DNA of 64,000 nt from JBBQED01 sp038320345 (GTDB lineage: Bacteria > Bacteroidota > Bacteroidia > AKYH767-A > OLB10): positions 1 to 64,000 of the forward strand of contig JBBQED010000017.1 of assembly GCA_038320345.1 (NCBI GenBank). Direction: 5' to 3'. The first letter of the stretch is position 1, and each line of letters starts with the position of its first letter. Positions 8,669 through 17,678 of the stretch are shown here, one piece after another. A program made the position numbers and the translations under genes. Below the pieces are notes generated by a model that was given only the letters and a program-made list of their open reading frames with translations, had not been told where the DNA came from and ran no database searches.

Positions 8669-10738
8669 TTACATTTCCAACTTCATCTGCGACTTATCAT
8701 CCTTGCTGGGAGGCATGAATAATTCAGGTTGTTTCTTCCGTAATTTCGCTTCTTCTTCTGGTGTTGCAACAACAACTTTTTGAATTGGGAATTTAGTCAC
8801 TACATTTCCCATTACGCCACGAGCCTTAATTAATTGACTACCGAAATGAATCACGGATTCCAAGTTCCTAAGTTTAGGTTTAGGTTTCAATTTCACAATC
8901 ACTGTAGGACCATCATTAGCTGCGCTCACGGAAAGATAAAGAATTTTTGAACCGAGTAATCCTTTAGTGAGATCATATGGTTTATCACGCGTTATACCGC
9001 CAATCGTAAAACGTTTCATCATGATCGCACCTTTAGAGCCATCCTGATAAATCATGTTATATACAGTATTCTCGTCTTTCTCCTTTCTGAAAATCGCTAC
9101 GTGAATAATATCTTTACCAATATAACTTTTATCAGCAACTTTAGTAACCGACATTTTTCCATCACTGGTGAAAGCAATGAGATCATCTAAATCAGAACAG
9201 TCAGCAATAAATTCATCTTTCTTCAATCCTGTCCCAACAAAACCTTCTGCGCGATTCACATAAAGCTTTGCATTATTGATCACTACTTTAGAGGCAATGA
9301 TCTGTTCAAATTCAGAAATTTGAGTACGGCGTTCACGACCTTTACCATATTTCTTCAGGAGGTTCTTGTAAAAATTGATCGTGTGTTGTTTAATATTCTC
9401 CAGATCAGTTTTAGTAGTGGCGATATTTTCTTCAAGTCCTTTAATATGTTCATCGGCTTTAAAAGCATCGAACTTAGAAATACGTTTGATCTTAATTTCC
9501 GTTAATCGAGCAACATCCTCATCCGTGATCTCACGAAAGAACATATTCTTAAATGGCTTAAGTCCTTTATGAATAGTTTCAATCACTGCTTCCCAAGTTT
9601 CACACTCTTCAATTTGGCGATAGATCCGACGTTCGATAAAAATCTTTTCTAAGGAACTAAAATGCCATCCTTCTTCGAGTTCTGAAAGATAAATCTGTAA
9701 TTCACGACGCAGCAACTCCTGTGTATTCAGCGCTGTGAGGCGGAGCATTTCATTGACTCCTAAAAACTGAGGTTTACCATCGAGAATAACGCATGAATTC
9801 GGAGAGATTCCGATTTCAGCATCCGTAAATGCATATAACGCTTCAATCGTTTTATCAACATCTTCTAAAGATTCAGCATGCAGATGAATTACTACCTCAA
9901 CTGTAGCTGCAGTATTATCTTCAACTTTCTTTACTTTGATTTTTCCCTTTTCATTCGCAGCCAGAATGGAATCAATCAAACTGGAAGTAGTAGTACCAAA
10001 AGGAATTTCCTTGATGACAAGGGTCTTCTTATCTTTCTTTTCGATAACTGCACGAACGCGGATTTTTCCACCACGGATACCTTCATTATACTTCGAAAAA
10101 TCAGCAACCCCACCAGTCGGAAAATCAGGCAACAGATTAACCGATTTACCACGGATGACATCAATTGAAGCTTCAATCAATTCGCAGAAATTATGCGGCA
10201 GAATCTTACACGCAAGACCAACGGCAATTCCCTCAACACCCATTGCTAGGAGTAGTGGAAACTTAGCAGGCAAAGCAACAGGTTCTTTATTTCTTCCATC
10301 GTAGGAAGCTTGCCAGATGGTTGTTTTAGGATTAAATAAAACCTCTAACGCAAACTTACTTAAGCGTGCTTCGATATACCTAGACGCAGCAGCACTATCC
10401 CCAGTATAAATATTACCCCAGTTCCCTTGAGTGTCGATGAGCAGATTTTTTTGTCCGATCTGCACCAAAGCATCACCAATTGAAACATCGCCATGAGGAT
10501 GATACTTCATCGTATGCCCAATGATATTCGCTACTTTATTATAGCGACCATCTTCCAGTTCCCACATGGCATGCATCACACGACGCTGAACAGGCTTTAC
10601 CCCATCATCGAGATAAGGAACAGCACGTTCCATAATCACATAAGATGCATAATCAAGAAACCAGTTCTCATACATGGTAGAAACCTGACCATGCTCTCCT
10701 CTGGATCTTCCGTTTTTATTGCTATTATCTTGCTCCAT
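8669..10738 (-). CDS. parC: DNA topoisomerase IV subunit A (GyrA/ParC family), short C-terminal domain
   Basis: The breakage-reunion subunit of a type IIA topoisomerase. The winged-helix CAP region and catalytic tyrosine Y121 are in SAAASRYIEARL. The quinolone-region motif KYHPHGDVSIGDALVQ is at 78-93, with valine where E. coli GyrA has Ser83. Tower and coiled-coil segments run to about residue 490. Only about 200 residues follow, so at 689 residues the C-terminal beta-pinwheel is shorter than in E. coli ParC (752) or GyrA (875). It lies 88 bases downstream of parE on the same strand. The pairing with a parE-type B subunit favours topoisomerase IV over gyrase. Confidence 0.92.
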   Translation of the reverse strand: MEQDNSNKNGRSRGEHGQVSTMYENWFLDYASYVIMERAVPYLDDGVKPVQRRVMHAMWELEDGRYNKVANIIGHTMKYHPHGDVSIGDALVQIGQKNLLIDTQGNWGNIYTGDSAAASRYIEARLSKFALEVLFNPKTTIWQASYDGRNKEPVALPAKFPLLLAMGVEGIAVGLACKILPHNFCELIEASIDVIRGKSVNLLPDFPTGGVADFSKYNEGIRGGKIRVRAVIEKKDKKTLVIKEIPFGTTTSSLIDSILAANEKGKIKVKKVEDNTAATVEVVIHLHAESLEDVDKTIEALYAFTDAEIGISPNSCVILDGKPQFLGVNEMLRLTALNTQELLRRELQIYLSELEEGWHFSSLEKIFIERRIYRQIEECETWEAVIETIHKGLKPFKNMFFREITDEDVARLTEIKIKRISKFDAFKADEHIKGLEENIATTKTDLENIKQHTINFYKNLLKKYGKGRERRTQISEFEQIIASKVVINNAKLYVNRAEGFVGTGLKKDEFIADCSDLDDLIAFTSDGKMSVTKVADKSYIGKDIIHVAIFRKEKDENTVYNMIYQDGSKGAIMMKRFTIGGITRDKPYDLTKGLLGSKILYLSVSAANDGPTVIVKLKPKPKLRNLESVIHFGSQLIKARGVMGNVVTKFPIQKVVVATPEEEAKLRKKQPELFMPPSKDDKSQMKLEM

Positions 10739-10826
10739 TCTTATCGCTAAACTAACGGTTGCGCCATTCCGAAAACTTCACACTTTGCAGCCGTAATACT
10801 TTTGTAAATGATTAATTTCAGTATTA

Positions 10827-12731
10827 TTAAATTACTTCTATCTCTTCCTCTGATGCAGGTTCTTCGACTACAGGTTCAAGTTCATCTTCGATGCGTAGAT
10901 TACGGATAATGAAATCCTGACGCTCCGGAGAATTTTTACCCATGTAATAATCCAAGAGATGATGAACCGAACTTTCTCCTGCAAGTGTAACTGGATCGAG
11001 ACGTATCTTCTTTCCAATAAAATTCTTAAATTCATCTGGAGAGATCTCTCCTAATCCTTTGAATCGAGTAATCTCAGGCTTTACACCCAACTTTGCAATC
11101 GCATTTTGGCGCTCCTGATCTGAATAGCAGTAGATCGTTTCCTTTTTATTTCTGACACGAAATAAAGGGGTTTGTAAAATATACACGTGATTATTTTTCA
11201 CGAGTTCAGGAAAGAACTGTAAGAAGAAAGTCAAGAGTAGTAAACGAATATGCATTCCATCAACATCGGCATCAGTCGCAATCACAACACGATTGTAACG
11301 TAACGTTTCTAACCCATCTTCAATATTTAATGCGTTTTGCAGGAGATTAAATTCTTCGTTTTCATACACGATTTTTTTCGTGAGACCAAAACAATTCAAC
11401 GGCTTTCCTTTGAGACTAAATACGGCTTGTGTATTTACATCCCTGGCAATAGTTATAGAACCAGATGCTGAATCTCCCTCCGTAATAAATAAGGTAGTAT
11501 CTAAGCGTTGAACATGGCGCAAATCGGTAAGGTGAGCACGACAGTCGCGAAGTTTTTTATTGTGCAGATTTGCTTTTTTAGCACGTTCGTTGGCAAGCTT
11601 TTTAATACCAGCAATCTCTTTGCGCTCACGCTCACTCTGCATTATCTTTTTCTTCCATGCTTCAGCAGTTTCAGGATGCTTATGCAGGAAATTATCCAGT
11701 TGTGTACTAACAAAATCATTGATCCAGTTTCGCAGCGTTGGTCCACCAGGATGAGTGACTTGAGAGCCCAGTTTGGTTTTCGTTTGGGATTCAAATACAG
11801 GTTCTTGAATCCGAATACTTACCGCTGCCGTAATAGAAGTTCTGACATCGGCAGGATCAAAATCTTTCCCGTAAAAATCACGGGCTGTTTTAACGATCGC
11901 CTCCCGAAATGCAGCAAGGTGAGTTCCTCCTTGAGTAGTATGCTGCCCGTTTACGAATGAATAATAATCTTCGCCATAAGCGGTTGTATGGGTAAATGCA
12001 ATTTCAATATCTTTTGATTTTAGATGAATCACAGGATACAAAACTTCATCACTAATATGTGTCTGTAAAAGATCGAGTAATCCGTTTTCACTTTTATACT
12101 CAACACCATTCAATAAAATTTTCAGACCAACATTGAGAAACGTATAATTACGCACCATATTCTCCACATACTCCATACGGAATTCGTAGTCGGTGAATAT
12201 ATCTTTATCGGCATCAAAAATAACTTCAGTTCCATCCGCAAGATTAGTAGGTAATTCATGTTTAGTACTGGTAAGTTCACCACGAGCAAATTCAGCCCAT
12301 GTTGTTTTTCCCTGACGAACACTTTGCACACGGAAAAATTGAGAGAGCGCATTCACTGCCTTCGTACCTACTCCATTTAGTCCCACACTCTTTTGAAATG
12401 CCTGACTATCGTACTTTCCGCCAGTATTAATTTTGCTGACACACTCCACAACTTTTCCAAGCGGAATCCCACGTCCATAGTCACGTACCCGAACCTGATC
12501 ACCTTTAATATCGATCTCGATTTGCTTACCGTAACTCATTACGAATTCATCGATACAGTTATCTACAACCTCCTTGATAAGAACGTAGATACCATCATCT
12601 TTATGAGCACCGTCACCAAGCTTTCCGATATACATACCAGGACGGAGACGGATATGTTGTTTCCAATCGAGGCTCTGGATGCTGTCCTCGGTATAATTAT
12701 GATCTACTAACAAATCTGTTTTTTTGGCCAT
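10827..12731 (-). CDS. parE: DNA topoisomerase IV subunit B (GyrB/ParE family)
   Basis: The ATPase subunit of topoisomerase IV. The GHKL ATP site is complete: EVVDNCIDE (catalytic E54, N58), RDYGRGIPLG (D84) and GLNGVGTKAVNALS (118-131). A transducer domain follows. The TOPRIM metal site is FITEGDSASGS (E418) and ATDADVDGMH (D487, D489). The 634-residue length is normal for ParE and lacks the extra insertion of long GyrB forms. It is the first gene of the parE-parC(-methyltransferase) cluster. The 485-base upstream gap holds its promoter, which I could not fix with confidence. Confidence 0.95.
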   Translation of the reverse strand: MAKKTDLLVDHNYTEDSIQSLDWKQHIRLRPGMYIGKLGDGAHKDDGIYVLIKEVVDNCIDEFVMSYGKQIEIDIKGDQVRVRDYGRGIPLGKVVECVSKINTGGKYDSQAFQKSVGLNGVGTKAVNALSQFFRVQSVRQGKTTWAEFARGELTSTKHELPTNLADGTEVIFDADKDIFTDYEFRMEYVENMVRNYTFLNVGLKILLNGVEYKSENGLLDLLQTHISDEVLYPVIHLKSKDIEIAFTHTTAYGEDYYSFVNGQHTTQGGTHLAAFREAIVKTARDFYGKDFDPADVRTSITAAVSIRIQEPVFESQTKTKLGSQVTHPGGPTLRNWINDFVSTQLDNFLHKHPETAEAWKKKIMQSERERKEIAGIKKLANERAKKANLHNKKLRDCRAHLTDLRHVQRLDTTLFITEGDSASGSITIARDVNTQAVFSLKGKPLNCFGLTKKIVYENEEFNLLQNALNIEDGLETLRYNRVVIATDADVDGMHIRLLLLTFFLQFFPELVKNNHVYILQTPLFRVRNKKETIYCYSDQERQNAIAKLGVKPEITRFKGLGEISPDEFKNFIGKKIRLDPVTLAGESSVHHLLDYYMGKNSPERQDFIIRNLRIEDELEPVVEEPASEEEIEVI

Positions 12732-13216
12732 TTTACTTCGTAAAGGTGCTGATCTTCATCACAAATGCTTTTTTTCTGCAGAGTCAAGGTTTTGTAAAAC
12801 CCCCTATCTGCTAGCTACAAAGATCGAAAAATGCAGCAAGCACAATTCCAAAATTAAGACCCAGACATGGGATTTCCACTATTCGCTACCCATGTTTTTA
12901 ACAAGATTTCTGTGTGAAAAGAGCCCGAATTAGTTAAATGACTGGCTATCAACTGCAAATCCATCTAAAAAATATCAACACCCTGTGGAATTCTGTCAGT
13001 TATAATTATTCACAGGAAAGAAAACTCGTAAGTGGGTCGAATTGGAACTAAGGGATTCAGTAAAGTCAGGAAATGGGTAGGGATTTGGCTTATGCTTATA
13101 GAATACATGTTATAAATCACGTGGAATTTTAAAGAGGTGCCCTTATTGATTAATAACTATTGGTACTATAATTTTTCCTCAAATTGTATTAATATTGGGA
13201 CAATCAATATAAAAAC
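12732..13216. other. Gene-less divergent intergenic region
   Basis: There is no convincing coding frame between parE (minus) and the small secreted protein gene (plus). It should carry both promoters. A short inverted repeat, GGTTTTgtAAAACC at 12788-12801, lies 57 bases upstream of parE. A weak box TAATATTG at 13190-13197, one mismatch from TAnnTTTG, lies 20 bases before the plus-strand ATG. Confidence 0.5.
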
Positions 13217-13684
13217 ATGAAAAAGACCTTGTTAATTTTAGTGCTGTTCTTAGCTTCAATTTTCGATGCAGAAGCGCAACTCAATAAAGCAAATCAAGCT
13301 GCAGGATCAGAAATGAGAGCCACATTGCCATCAGCTGGCTCTTTACTTATGGAGCTTGCAAATAATCTTGACTCGTCTGCATTTAGTGACAACTGGGGCT
13401 CAGTAAAAGATACATGGATGAATGATGCATCAAAAGTTACCAACCCAGTAGAATTAGGGAAACTCACCAGTGCTCTTATAGAAAATGTGAAACCAACTGC
13501 ATTCACTGATAAGTTTAATAAAGACAAATCAGGATTTATGAAATCAACTACTTCGCCAAACAATTTGAATGATATAGGATTATTATTTGAAAAATTACAA
13601 GTAGGATTAAAACCAACATCTTTTTTACCGCAATGGGCAAGTAAAAGCAATGACTGGCTACAAGCCATAAAATTACTGAAGTAA
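13217..13684 (+). CDS. Small secreted protein with three internal helical repeats
   Basis: A 155-residue protein with a clear signal peptide (MKKTLLILVLFLASIFDAEA, cleavage before QLNK). The mature part contains three roughly 40-residue repeats with a common pattern of hydrophobic helix, then a P/S-x-x-F/W turn and a tryptophan-containing segment: DSSAFSDNWGSVKDTW, KPTAFTDKFNKDKSGF and KPTSFLPQWASKSNDW. The spacing suggests an all-helical fold, probably periplasmic. I do not recognise a named family. It is convergent with the YjbR-like gene, with an 8-base gap. Confidence 0.7.
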   Translation: MKKTLLILVLFLASIFDAEAQLNKANQAAGSEMRATLPSAGSLLMELANNLDSSAFSDNWGSVKDTWMNDASKVTNPVELGKLTSALIENVKPTAFTDKFNKDKSGFMKSTTSPNNLNDIGLLFEKLQVGLKPTSFLPQWASKSNDWLQAIKLLK

Positions 13685-13692
13685 AACTTTCG

Positions 13693-14052
13693 TTACTCCA
13701 CTTTTTTCATTCTTGTGGTATTAACTTTTGAGCTCAGTCGTTGGGGTGCAACTTCACAAAATGCAGTAGCCAATGCATCTTTCAACAAATCTTTACGGAT
13801 ATGTGCGAGTTCGAAAAACGTAAAACCTTTTTTGCCCCATGCTCCGGGAACCGGATAAATATGTTGAGGATCAAAATCTGAAAAAACAGATTGATCCAAT
13901 GAATTCAATTTCAAACATGCTCTCTTGTTTTTCAAATCTAGTGTTGCAAAAATTTTTTTATTTACGCGAAATGAAATTTTTTCGAAATGAGGTAGCTTCA
14001 CTGCTTCCTCTAACGAAAGTGCGATTTCTTGAAAAGTATCAGTACTAACCAT
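13693..14052 (-). CDS. MmcQ/YjbR-family protein
   Basis: A 119-residue protein matching the MmcQ/YjbR family (CyaY-like fold, reported as DNA-binding). It shows the opening helix FQEIALSLEEAVKLPHFEKISFRV, in which the PHF..SFRV turn is typical, then the KIFATLDLKNKRACLKL strands, then the GKKGFTFFELAHIRKDLLKDAL segment that corresponds to the usual WV-H-L-xxV-xxDEL helix. No cellular role is established. It stands alone, convergent with the small secreted repeat protein. Confidence 0.8.
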   Translation of the reverse strand: MVSTDTFQEIALSLEEAVKLPHFEKISFRVNKKIFATLDLKNKRACLKLNSLDQSVFSDFDPQHIYPVPGAWGKKGFTFFELAHIRKDLLKDALATAFCEVAPQRLSSKVNTTRMKKVE

Positions 14053-14175
14053 TTTGTTAAGATAATAAGAAAAATAATTTCTTTAAATGAGCTTTAAAAA
14101 TCAACTATACCAAATTTAATGAATACAAAAATTAATTACGAATTAAGCTTTGACCTATAAATACGAGGATCAATT

Positions 14176-14640
14176 TTATTCGATGAACATTTTTTCGATT
14201 CGCTTGATAGGTCCTCGGCAGAATTGTTCGTGACAGGATTTACAAGATTGCACCACATTATTATGAGACGCCACTTGCATAGTGAGATCAGCTTTATTAA
14301 ATTCGGTAATTGCCTGAATATATCCTTTAGCATAACCATCAAACATCTTTTTATCCAGCGTACTATCAGAAGGCGTAGCCGTTAAAATGTCATGGAAAGA
14401 TTCAGGATAAGGAACAATGCCTACATTATTTTTTAATTGAACGGTATTCGCTTCGGTGGCTTTTACCATTACGCGCATGAGGATAGCAAGTTCAGAATCA
14501 CCATTCGGATTTAAAGGTTTTGCACAAGCAGGTGTATCAGCAGAATTATCTTTCTTTCCTTTATTACAGGCAGTTTGAGAAATGCTAACGAAGACCATCA
14601 GCAATAAAGGAAGGACGTAGTAACAAGCAGTTTTTTTCAT
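14176..14640 (-). CDS. Lipoprotein cytochrome c, cytochrome c-prime/c556-like
   Basis: A 154-residue predicted lipoprotein. The signal sequence ends in a lipobox-like SISQTAC with the lipidated cysteine at C25. The body is mostly helical and carries a single c-type haem site CKSCH at residues 133-137 near the C-terminus, the arrangement of the four-helix-bundle cytochrome c-prime/c556 class. The axial residue opposite the haem-site histidine cannot be assigned from sequence alone. It starts 15 bases after the stop of the transglycosylase-fusion gene and is probably co-transcribed with it. Its role is unknown; electron transfer or gas/ligand binding are the family options. Confidence 0.75.
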   Translation of the reverse strand: MKKTACYYVLPLLLMVFVSISQTACNKGKKDNSADTPACAKPLNPNGDSELAILMRVMVKATEANTVQLKNNVGIVPYPESFHDILTATPSDSTLDKKMFDGYAKGYIQAITEFNKADLTMQVASHNNVVQSCKSCHEQFCRGPIKRIEKMFIE

Positions 14641-14655
14641 TGTTGCAATTTACAA

Positions 14656-16602
14656 TTAATTAAAGGCAGGAACAAATTCGGTGGTATCAACAGGTATTGT
14701 ATCTGGAGGTAAAACGATATCCAGAGCCATGCCTGTTAATTTTACATTTGGACGAAGAGAATCAGCTTCCGCTTGAGAAATTTTTTCTCGTTTCACTAAA
14801 CGTCCTGCTACAAGGTTAAAATAGTTGGTCATAAAAGGTTTGAGATTTCCAGCAGCATCAAAGCTATACCGAAATTGTTTTGGATGTGGGATGATACTAG
14901 CGAGGAAAATACTTTCTGCCAATGATAATTCTCGAGGTAATTTGCCGAAGTAAAAACGTGAGGCTTCCCCTATGCCATATACATCGGGGCCTAACTCGAT
15001 AACATTGAGATATACTTCAAACATCCGCTCCTTATTCACCAATCCATTACGTTCAATCAGCCAAACAATCATCATCTCTTCCAACTTACGAGAAATCGTT
15101 TTATTGCGGCTCAGAAAACAGTTTTTCACGAGTTGCATACTTATAGTACTTCCTCCACGAACAAATCGTTTGGCCTTAATATTTGCAATGATCGATTCTT
15201 GAAAAGATTGTTCTACAAATCCTCCGTGGTTAAAAAAACCTGGATCTTCAGCGGTGAGAATTGCATTCTTCAGATAATCTGGAATCTCTTCTGTAGGTGT
15301 ATACATAGGGTTTCCAGGTCCTACTAAGAAGCTTCTGATTGGTCGGTCGCCATCCATAGCTAGATAAGAAAAGGGAATATTAATGCGTGGAAAATATTCT
15401 GTCCCATATTGATCGATATGAAAATTATTTTTCTTTAATTCAGAATTAAAAACCAAGGCCTCTGGATTTTTTATTGGCAAATCAAATTGAAGCTGATAAA
15501 CTAAAGATCCATTAGCTTTAAATCCTTTGAAAGAATGAAACATTGCTTCAGGCAAGGAACCGAATAAATCCTGCGCATTTTGAACCTTAAAATCAACATT
15601 CAATTTCACTCTTTTTTCCGGATTTCGGATATACGCAAACGTTATATTAACTGGGAGTTGATTCATCGTAAAAAGTGTACCCGGAAGCAACTTCAGGGAA
15701 TCATCTGAGATTTCTGCATTGATTGCAAATTCAGTTTTTGGAATCATCACATCTTCCGGAGCTATTCTCCAATGATTCATCAATAAATTCGTTACATCGA
15801 AATGTCCTTTGAAGGGAATATGGTTTTCATTCACATCAGTGCTAAACTGAAAATGGGCATTATCGAAACACACTTTAAATCCATCATACAAATCAAAAAA
15901 CGGAAGTGCATAAGCAGCACCTTTTATTCTGTTGATAGTAAATTCATATTTCCCGTTCGTAACATCTGTAGTTCCTTTTACAGTCCATAAATTAACGCCT
16001 TCCTGAGAAGAAGTAATCACACTAGACTGAAATACACCTTTATCGAAAAAGAGTTCTGGAATTTTCACCATTTCTTCGTTGAGATTCTTCCGATAGGTAA
16101 TCATCATCTGACGGATGGTAATACGTTCGGAGAAAATATCATTTACTTTTTCATAAACAGATTCAAACCGATCATTAAAACCTTGCGTATCGATGGTCTC
16201 GATAGTATCATTTTCAATTTGTTTCTTCCTAAAGAAAAAAGAGTAATTATCGGTACTGTCCTTTTTGATTAAGTTCACTGACACTGAATCTACAATCAGT
16301 TCATTGAAGGCAATTCGGAAGCGAATTAATTTCCGTAAGCTGATACTGGCTTCCAGATTTTTCAGTGTAAAGAGTGTATCGGAAGAATCCGGTGGAATTA
16401 CGATTACATCTTTCAGGTAAACATCTCTAAAATTTACAAAACCGGCATCCCGGATAATCAGTGTTGCGCCATAGCGATCTTTGACCTTATCTTTAATTTT
16501 CGCAATAATCAAATCCAACAGCGGCTGCCTTAATAAAAACGCCGACGACAATAAAAGCAATGCTACGGTTATTCCCAGGAAAGTCCATTGCCTACGATTC
16601 AT
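14656..16602 (-). CDS. AsmA-like protein fused to a GT51 peptidoglycan transglycosylase domain
   Basis: A 648-residue protein with an N-terminal membrane anchor (residues 7-23). About 400 residues of beta-rich AsmA/TamB-like sequence follow, including a RDAGFVNFRDVYLKDV-type strand pattern. The C-terminal region is a glycosyltransferase family 51 domain. The catalytic glutamate is E452 in the signature AEDPGFFNHGGF, followed by RGGSTISMQLVKN (482-494), RKLEEM (E508) and the acceptor-side helices. No transpeptidase domain follows. GT51 enzymes polymerise lipid II into glycan strands at the outer face of the inner membrane. The long N-terminal domain in place of a penicillin-binding domain is unusual. 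It sits upstream of the cytochrome gene. Confidence 0.85.
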   Translation of the reverse strand: MNRRQWTFLGITVALLLLSSAFLLRQPLLDLIIAKIKDKVKDRYGATLIIRDAGFVNFRDVYLKDVIVIPPDSSDTLFTLKNLEASISLRKLIRFRIAFNELIVDSVSVNLIKKDSTDNYSFFFRKKQIENDTIETIDTQGFNDRFESVYEKVNDIFSERITIRQMMITYRKNLNEEMVKIPELFFDKGVFQSSVITSSQEGVNLWTVKGTTDVTNGKYEFTINRIKGAAYALPFFDLYDGFKVCFDNAHFQFSTDVNENHIPFKGHFDVTNLLMNHWRIAPEDVMIPKTEFAINAEISDDSLKLLPGTLFTMNQLPVNITFAYIRNPEKRVKLNVDFKVQNAQDLFGSLPEAMFHSFKGFKANGSLVYQLQFDLPIKNPEALVFNSELKKNNFHIDQYGTEYFPRINIPFSYLAMDGDRPIRSFLVGPGNPMYTPTEEIPDYLKNAILTAEDPGFFNHGGFVEQSFQESIIANIKAKRFVRGGSTISMQLVKNCFLSRNKTISRKLEEMMIVWLIERNGLVNKERMFEVYLNVIELGPDVYGIGEASRFYFGKLPRELSLAESIFLASIIPHPKQFRYSFDAAGNLKPFMTNYFNLVAGRLVKREKISQAEADSLRPNVKLTGMALDIVLPPDTIPVDTTEFVPAFN

Positions 16603-16639
16603 AGTTCGTTGATGCCTGATGTTAGTAAATCAGATCGGG

Positions 16640-16674
16640 CTAAAATAACAAAACAGGGCCGATATGACCCTGTT
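16640..16674 (-). terminator. Probable terminator of the Cas6-like gene
   Basis: On the minus strand, the stem ACAGGG / CCCTGT is followed by TTTTGTTATTTT. It lies just past the Cas6-like stop codon at 16700, upstream of the transglycosylase-fusion gene. Confidence 0.6.
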
Positions 16675-16699
16675 CTGTATTCTAAATATTATCTTTTAA

Positions 16700-17440
16700 T
16701 TAAGCAACTTTTACGAGATCTACCATTCCGTAGCCTTGTTCGCTCAGCGCACCTACACCACAATCCCAGATGAAACGATGAACATCAGGATGAGCATGAA
16801 GTGTGAATGGAAGAAGATAACCCATCATTGTACTACCATCAGCAGCACGGTAATAACGAGCGAATTTCTTTCCTGTTTCATTTAATTTCTGAACGTATTC
16901 TAGATCAGGCTGAGCATCAAACTCCGCAAAATTATTGAGATCTGCTTCAGAGAATCCAGCACGCTCCATACGATCTAATGTTTGTTCGTAAAGGATATCG
17001 GAGAATTCTTGAGAAGTTGGATCAATCGTAATCTGACTTCTATCTGGATCCTTTCTTGGATCGATTAAAATCATTGGACTGATACAGAGGTAACGCATTT
17101 TAGTACTGAATTCTGGATCAGGAATTACTTCGTGACTTCGTGGCATCAGGTTCATTTTACCAACTGCCAAGTAAGGCATTTCGAAAATTTTGGATACTAA
17201 TGTTTCTAATTGACTTTCATTACGACTGGAAACTACCAATGTAACTTTAGAACTTAAAAAACGCATAAACCCGTTTTGAATCTTTGAAGTTCCCTTTAAC
17301 GAAGAGAAATTAAAGAAACTTCGGTCCCCACTAAAAGATTCGATAATCTGATATAAACTTTCTGCCAGAAGAGTCTGGTGATGCAGAGGAATGGTATTCG
17401 CCGACATCTGATCCCTTAGAAATGAAATTTTAACTCGCAT
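16700..17440 (-). CDS. Stand-alone Cas6-like protein (CRISPR RNA endoribonuclease family)
   Basis: A 246-residue protein with the Cas6 layout. The first strand is MRVKISFL, then IPLHHQTLLAESLYQII (17-33) at the position of the usual P-x-x-Y-x-x-x-x-A-x-Y-x-x-I helix. A strand pair around FFNFSSL and the central block EVIPDPEFSTKMRYLCISPMIL follow, and the C-terminal glycine-rich loop is DCGVGALSEQGYGMVDLV (226-243). Cas6 cleaves CRISPR transcripts. Here there is no CRISPR array or other cas gene, and the helix-turn segment that usually carries the catalytic histidine (an LHxxG-type motif) appears deleted between SFSGD and FFNF. A non-CRISPR RNA-binding role is possible. Confidence 0.75.
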   Translation of the reverse strand: MRVKISFLRDQMSANTIPLHHQTLLAESLYQIIESFSGDRSFFNFSSLKGTSKIQNGFMRFLSSKVTLVVSSRNESQLETLVSKIFEMPYLAVGKMNLMPRSHEVIPDPEFSTKMRYLCISPMILIDPRKDPDRSQITIDPTSQEFSDILYEQTLDRMERAGFSEADLNNFAEFDAQPDLEYVQKLNETGKKFARYYRAADGSTMMGYLLPFTLHAHPDVHRFIWDCGVGALSEQGYGMVDLVKVA

Positions 17441-17643
17441 ATTTATATTTATTAAAATGGATTAAGTTGTTATTTTTCTTCCCTATGCCAAGCCTTATGC
17501 CAACGAAAAAAAATAGGCTAAATATGACTGTAGAATTAAACCTACAAACAACTTAAATGTTTGATAATCATTAAGAAATCGTCAAAAAATACGAATTAAT
17601 TTGCCGCTTAAAACCATAATTTTAAATCCTTGAGATGAAATTA

Positions 17644-17677
17644 TTCCAAAATATGGACAAGTTTTCCAAAAAATGGA
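17644..17677. repeat. Two near-palindromic 14-base repeats 20 bases apart
   Basis: TTCCAAAATATGGA (17644-17657) and TTCCAAAAAATGGA (17664-17677) differ at one position and each has TTCC/GGA dyad symmetry. They sit directly after the rhomboid stop codon on the minus strand and could also fold as one hairpin. Confidence 0.5.
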
Positions 17678-17678
17678 A

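Noticed and set aside
12724..12933. Possible 69-residue plus-strand gene overlapping the parE start
   Set aside because: No family resemblance, low-complexity composition and overlap with the parE 5' end; read as non-coding upstream DNA.
16700..17678. CRISPR array beside the Cas6-like gene
   Set aside because: No direct repeats of 25-40 bases with regular spacers were seen here or elsewhere in the window.
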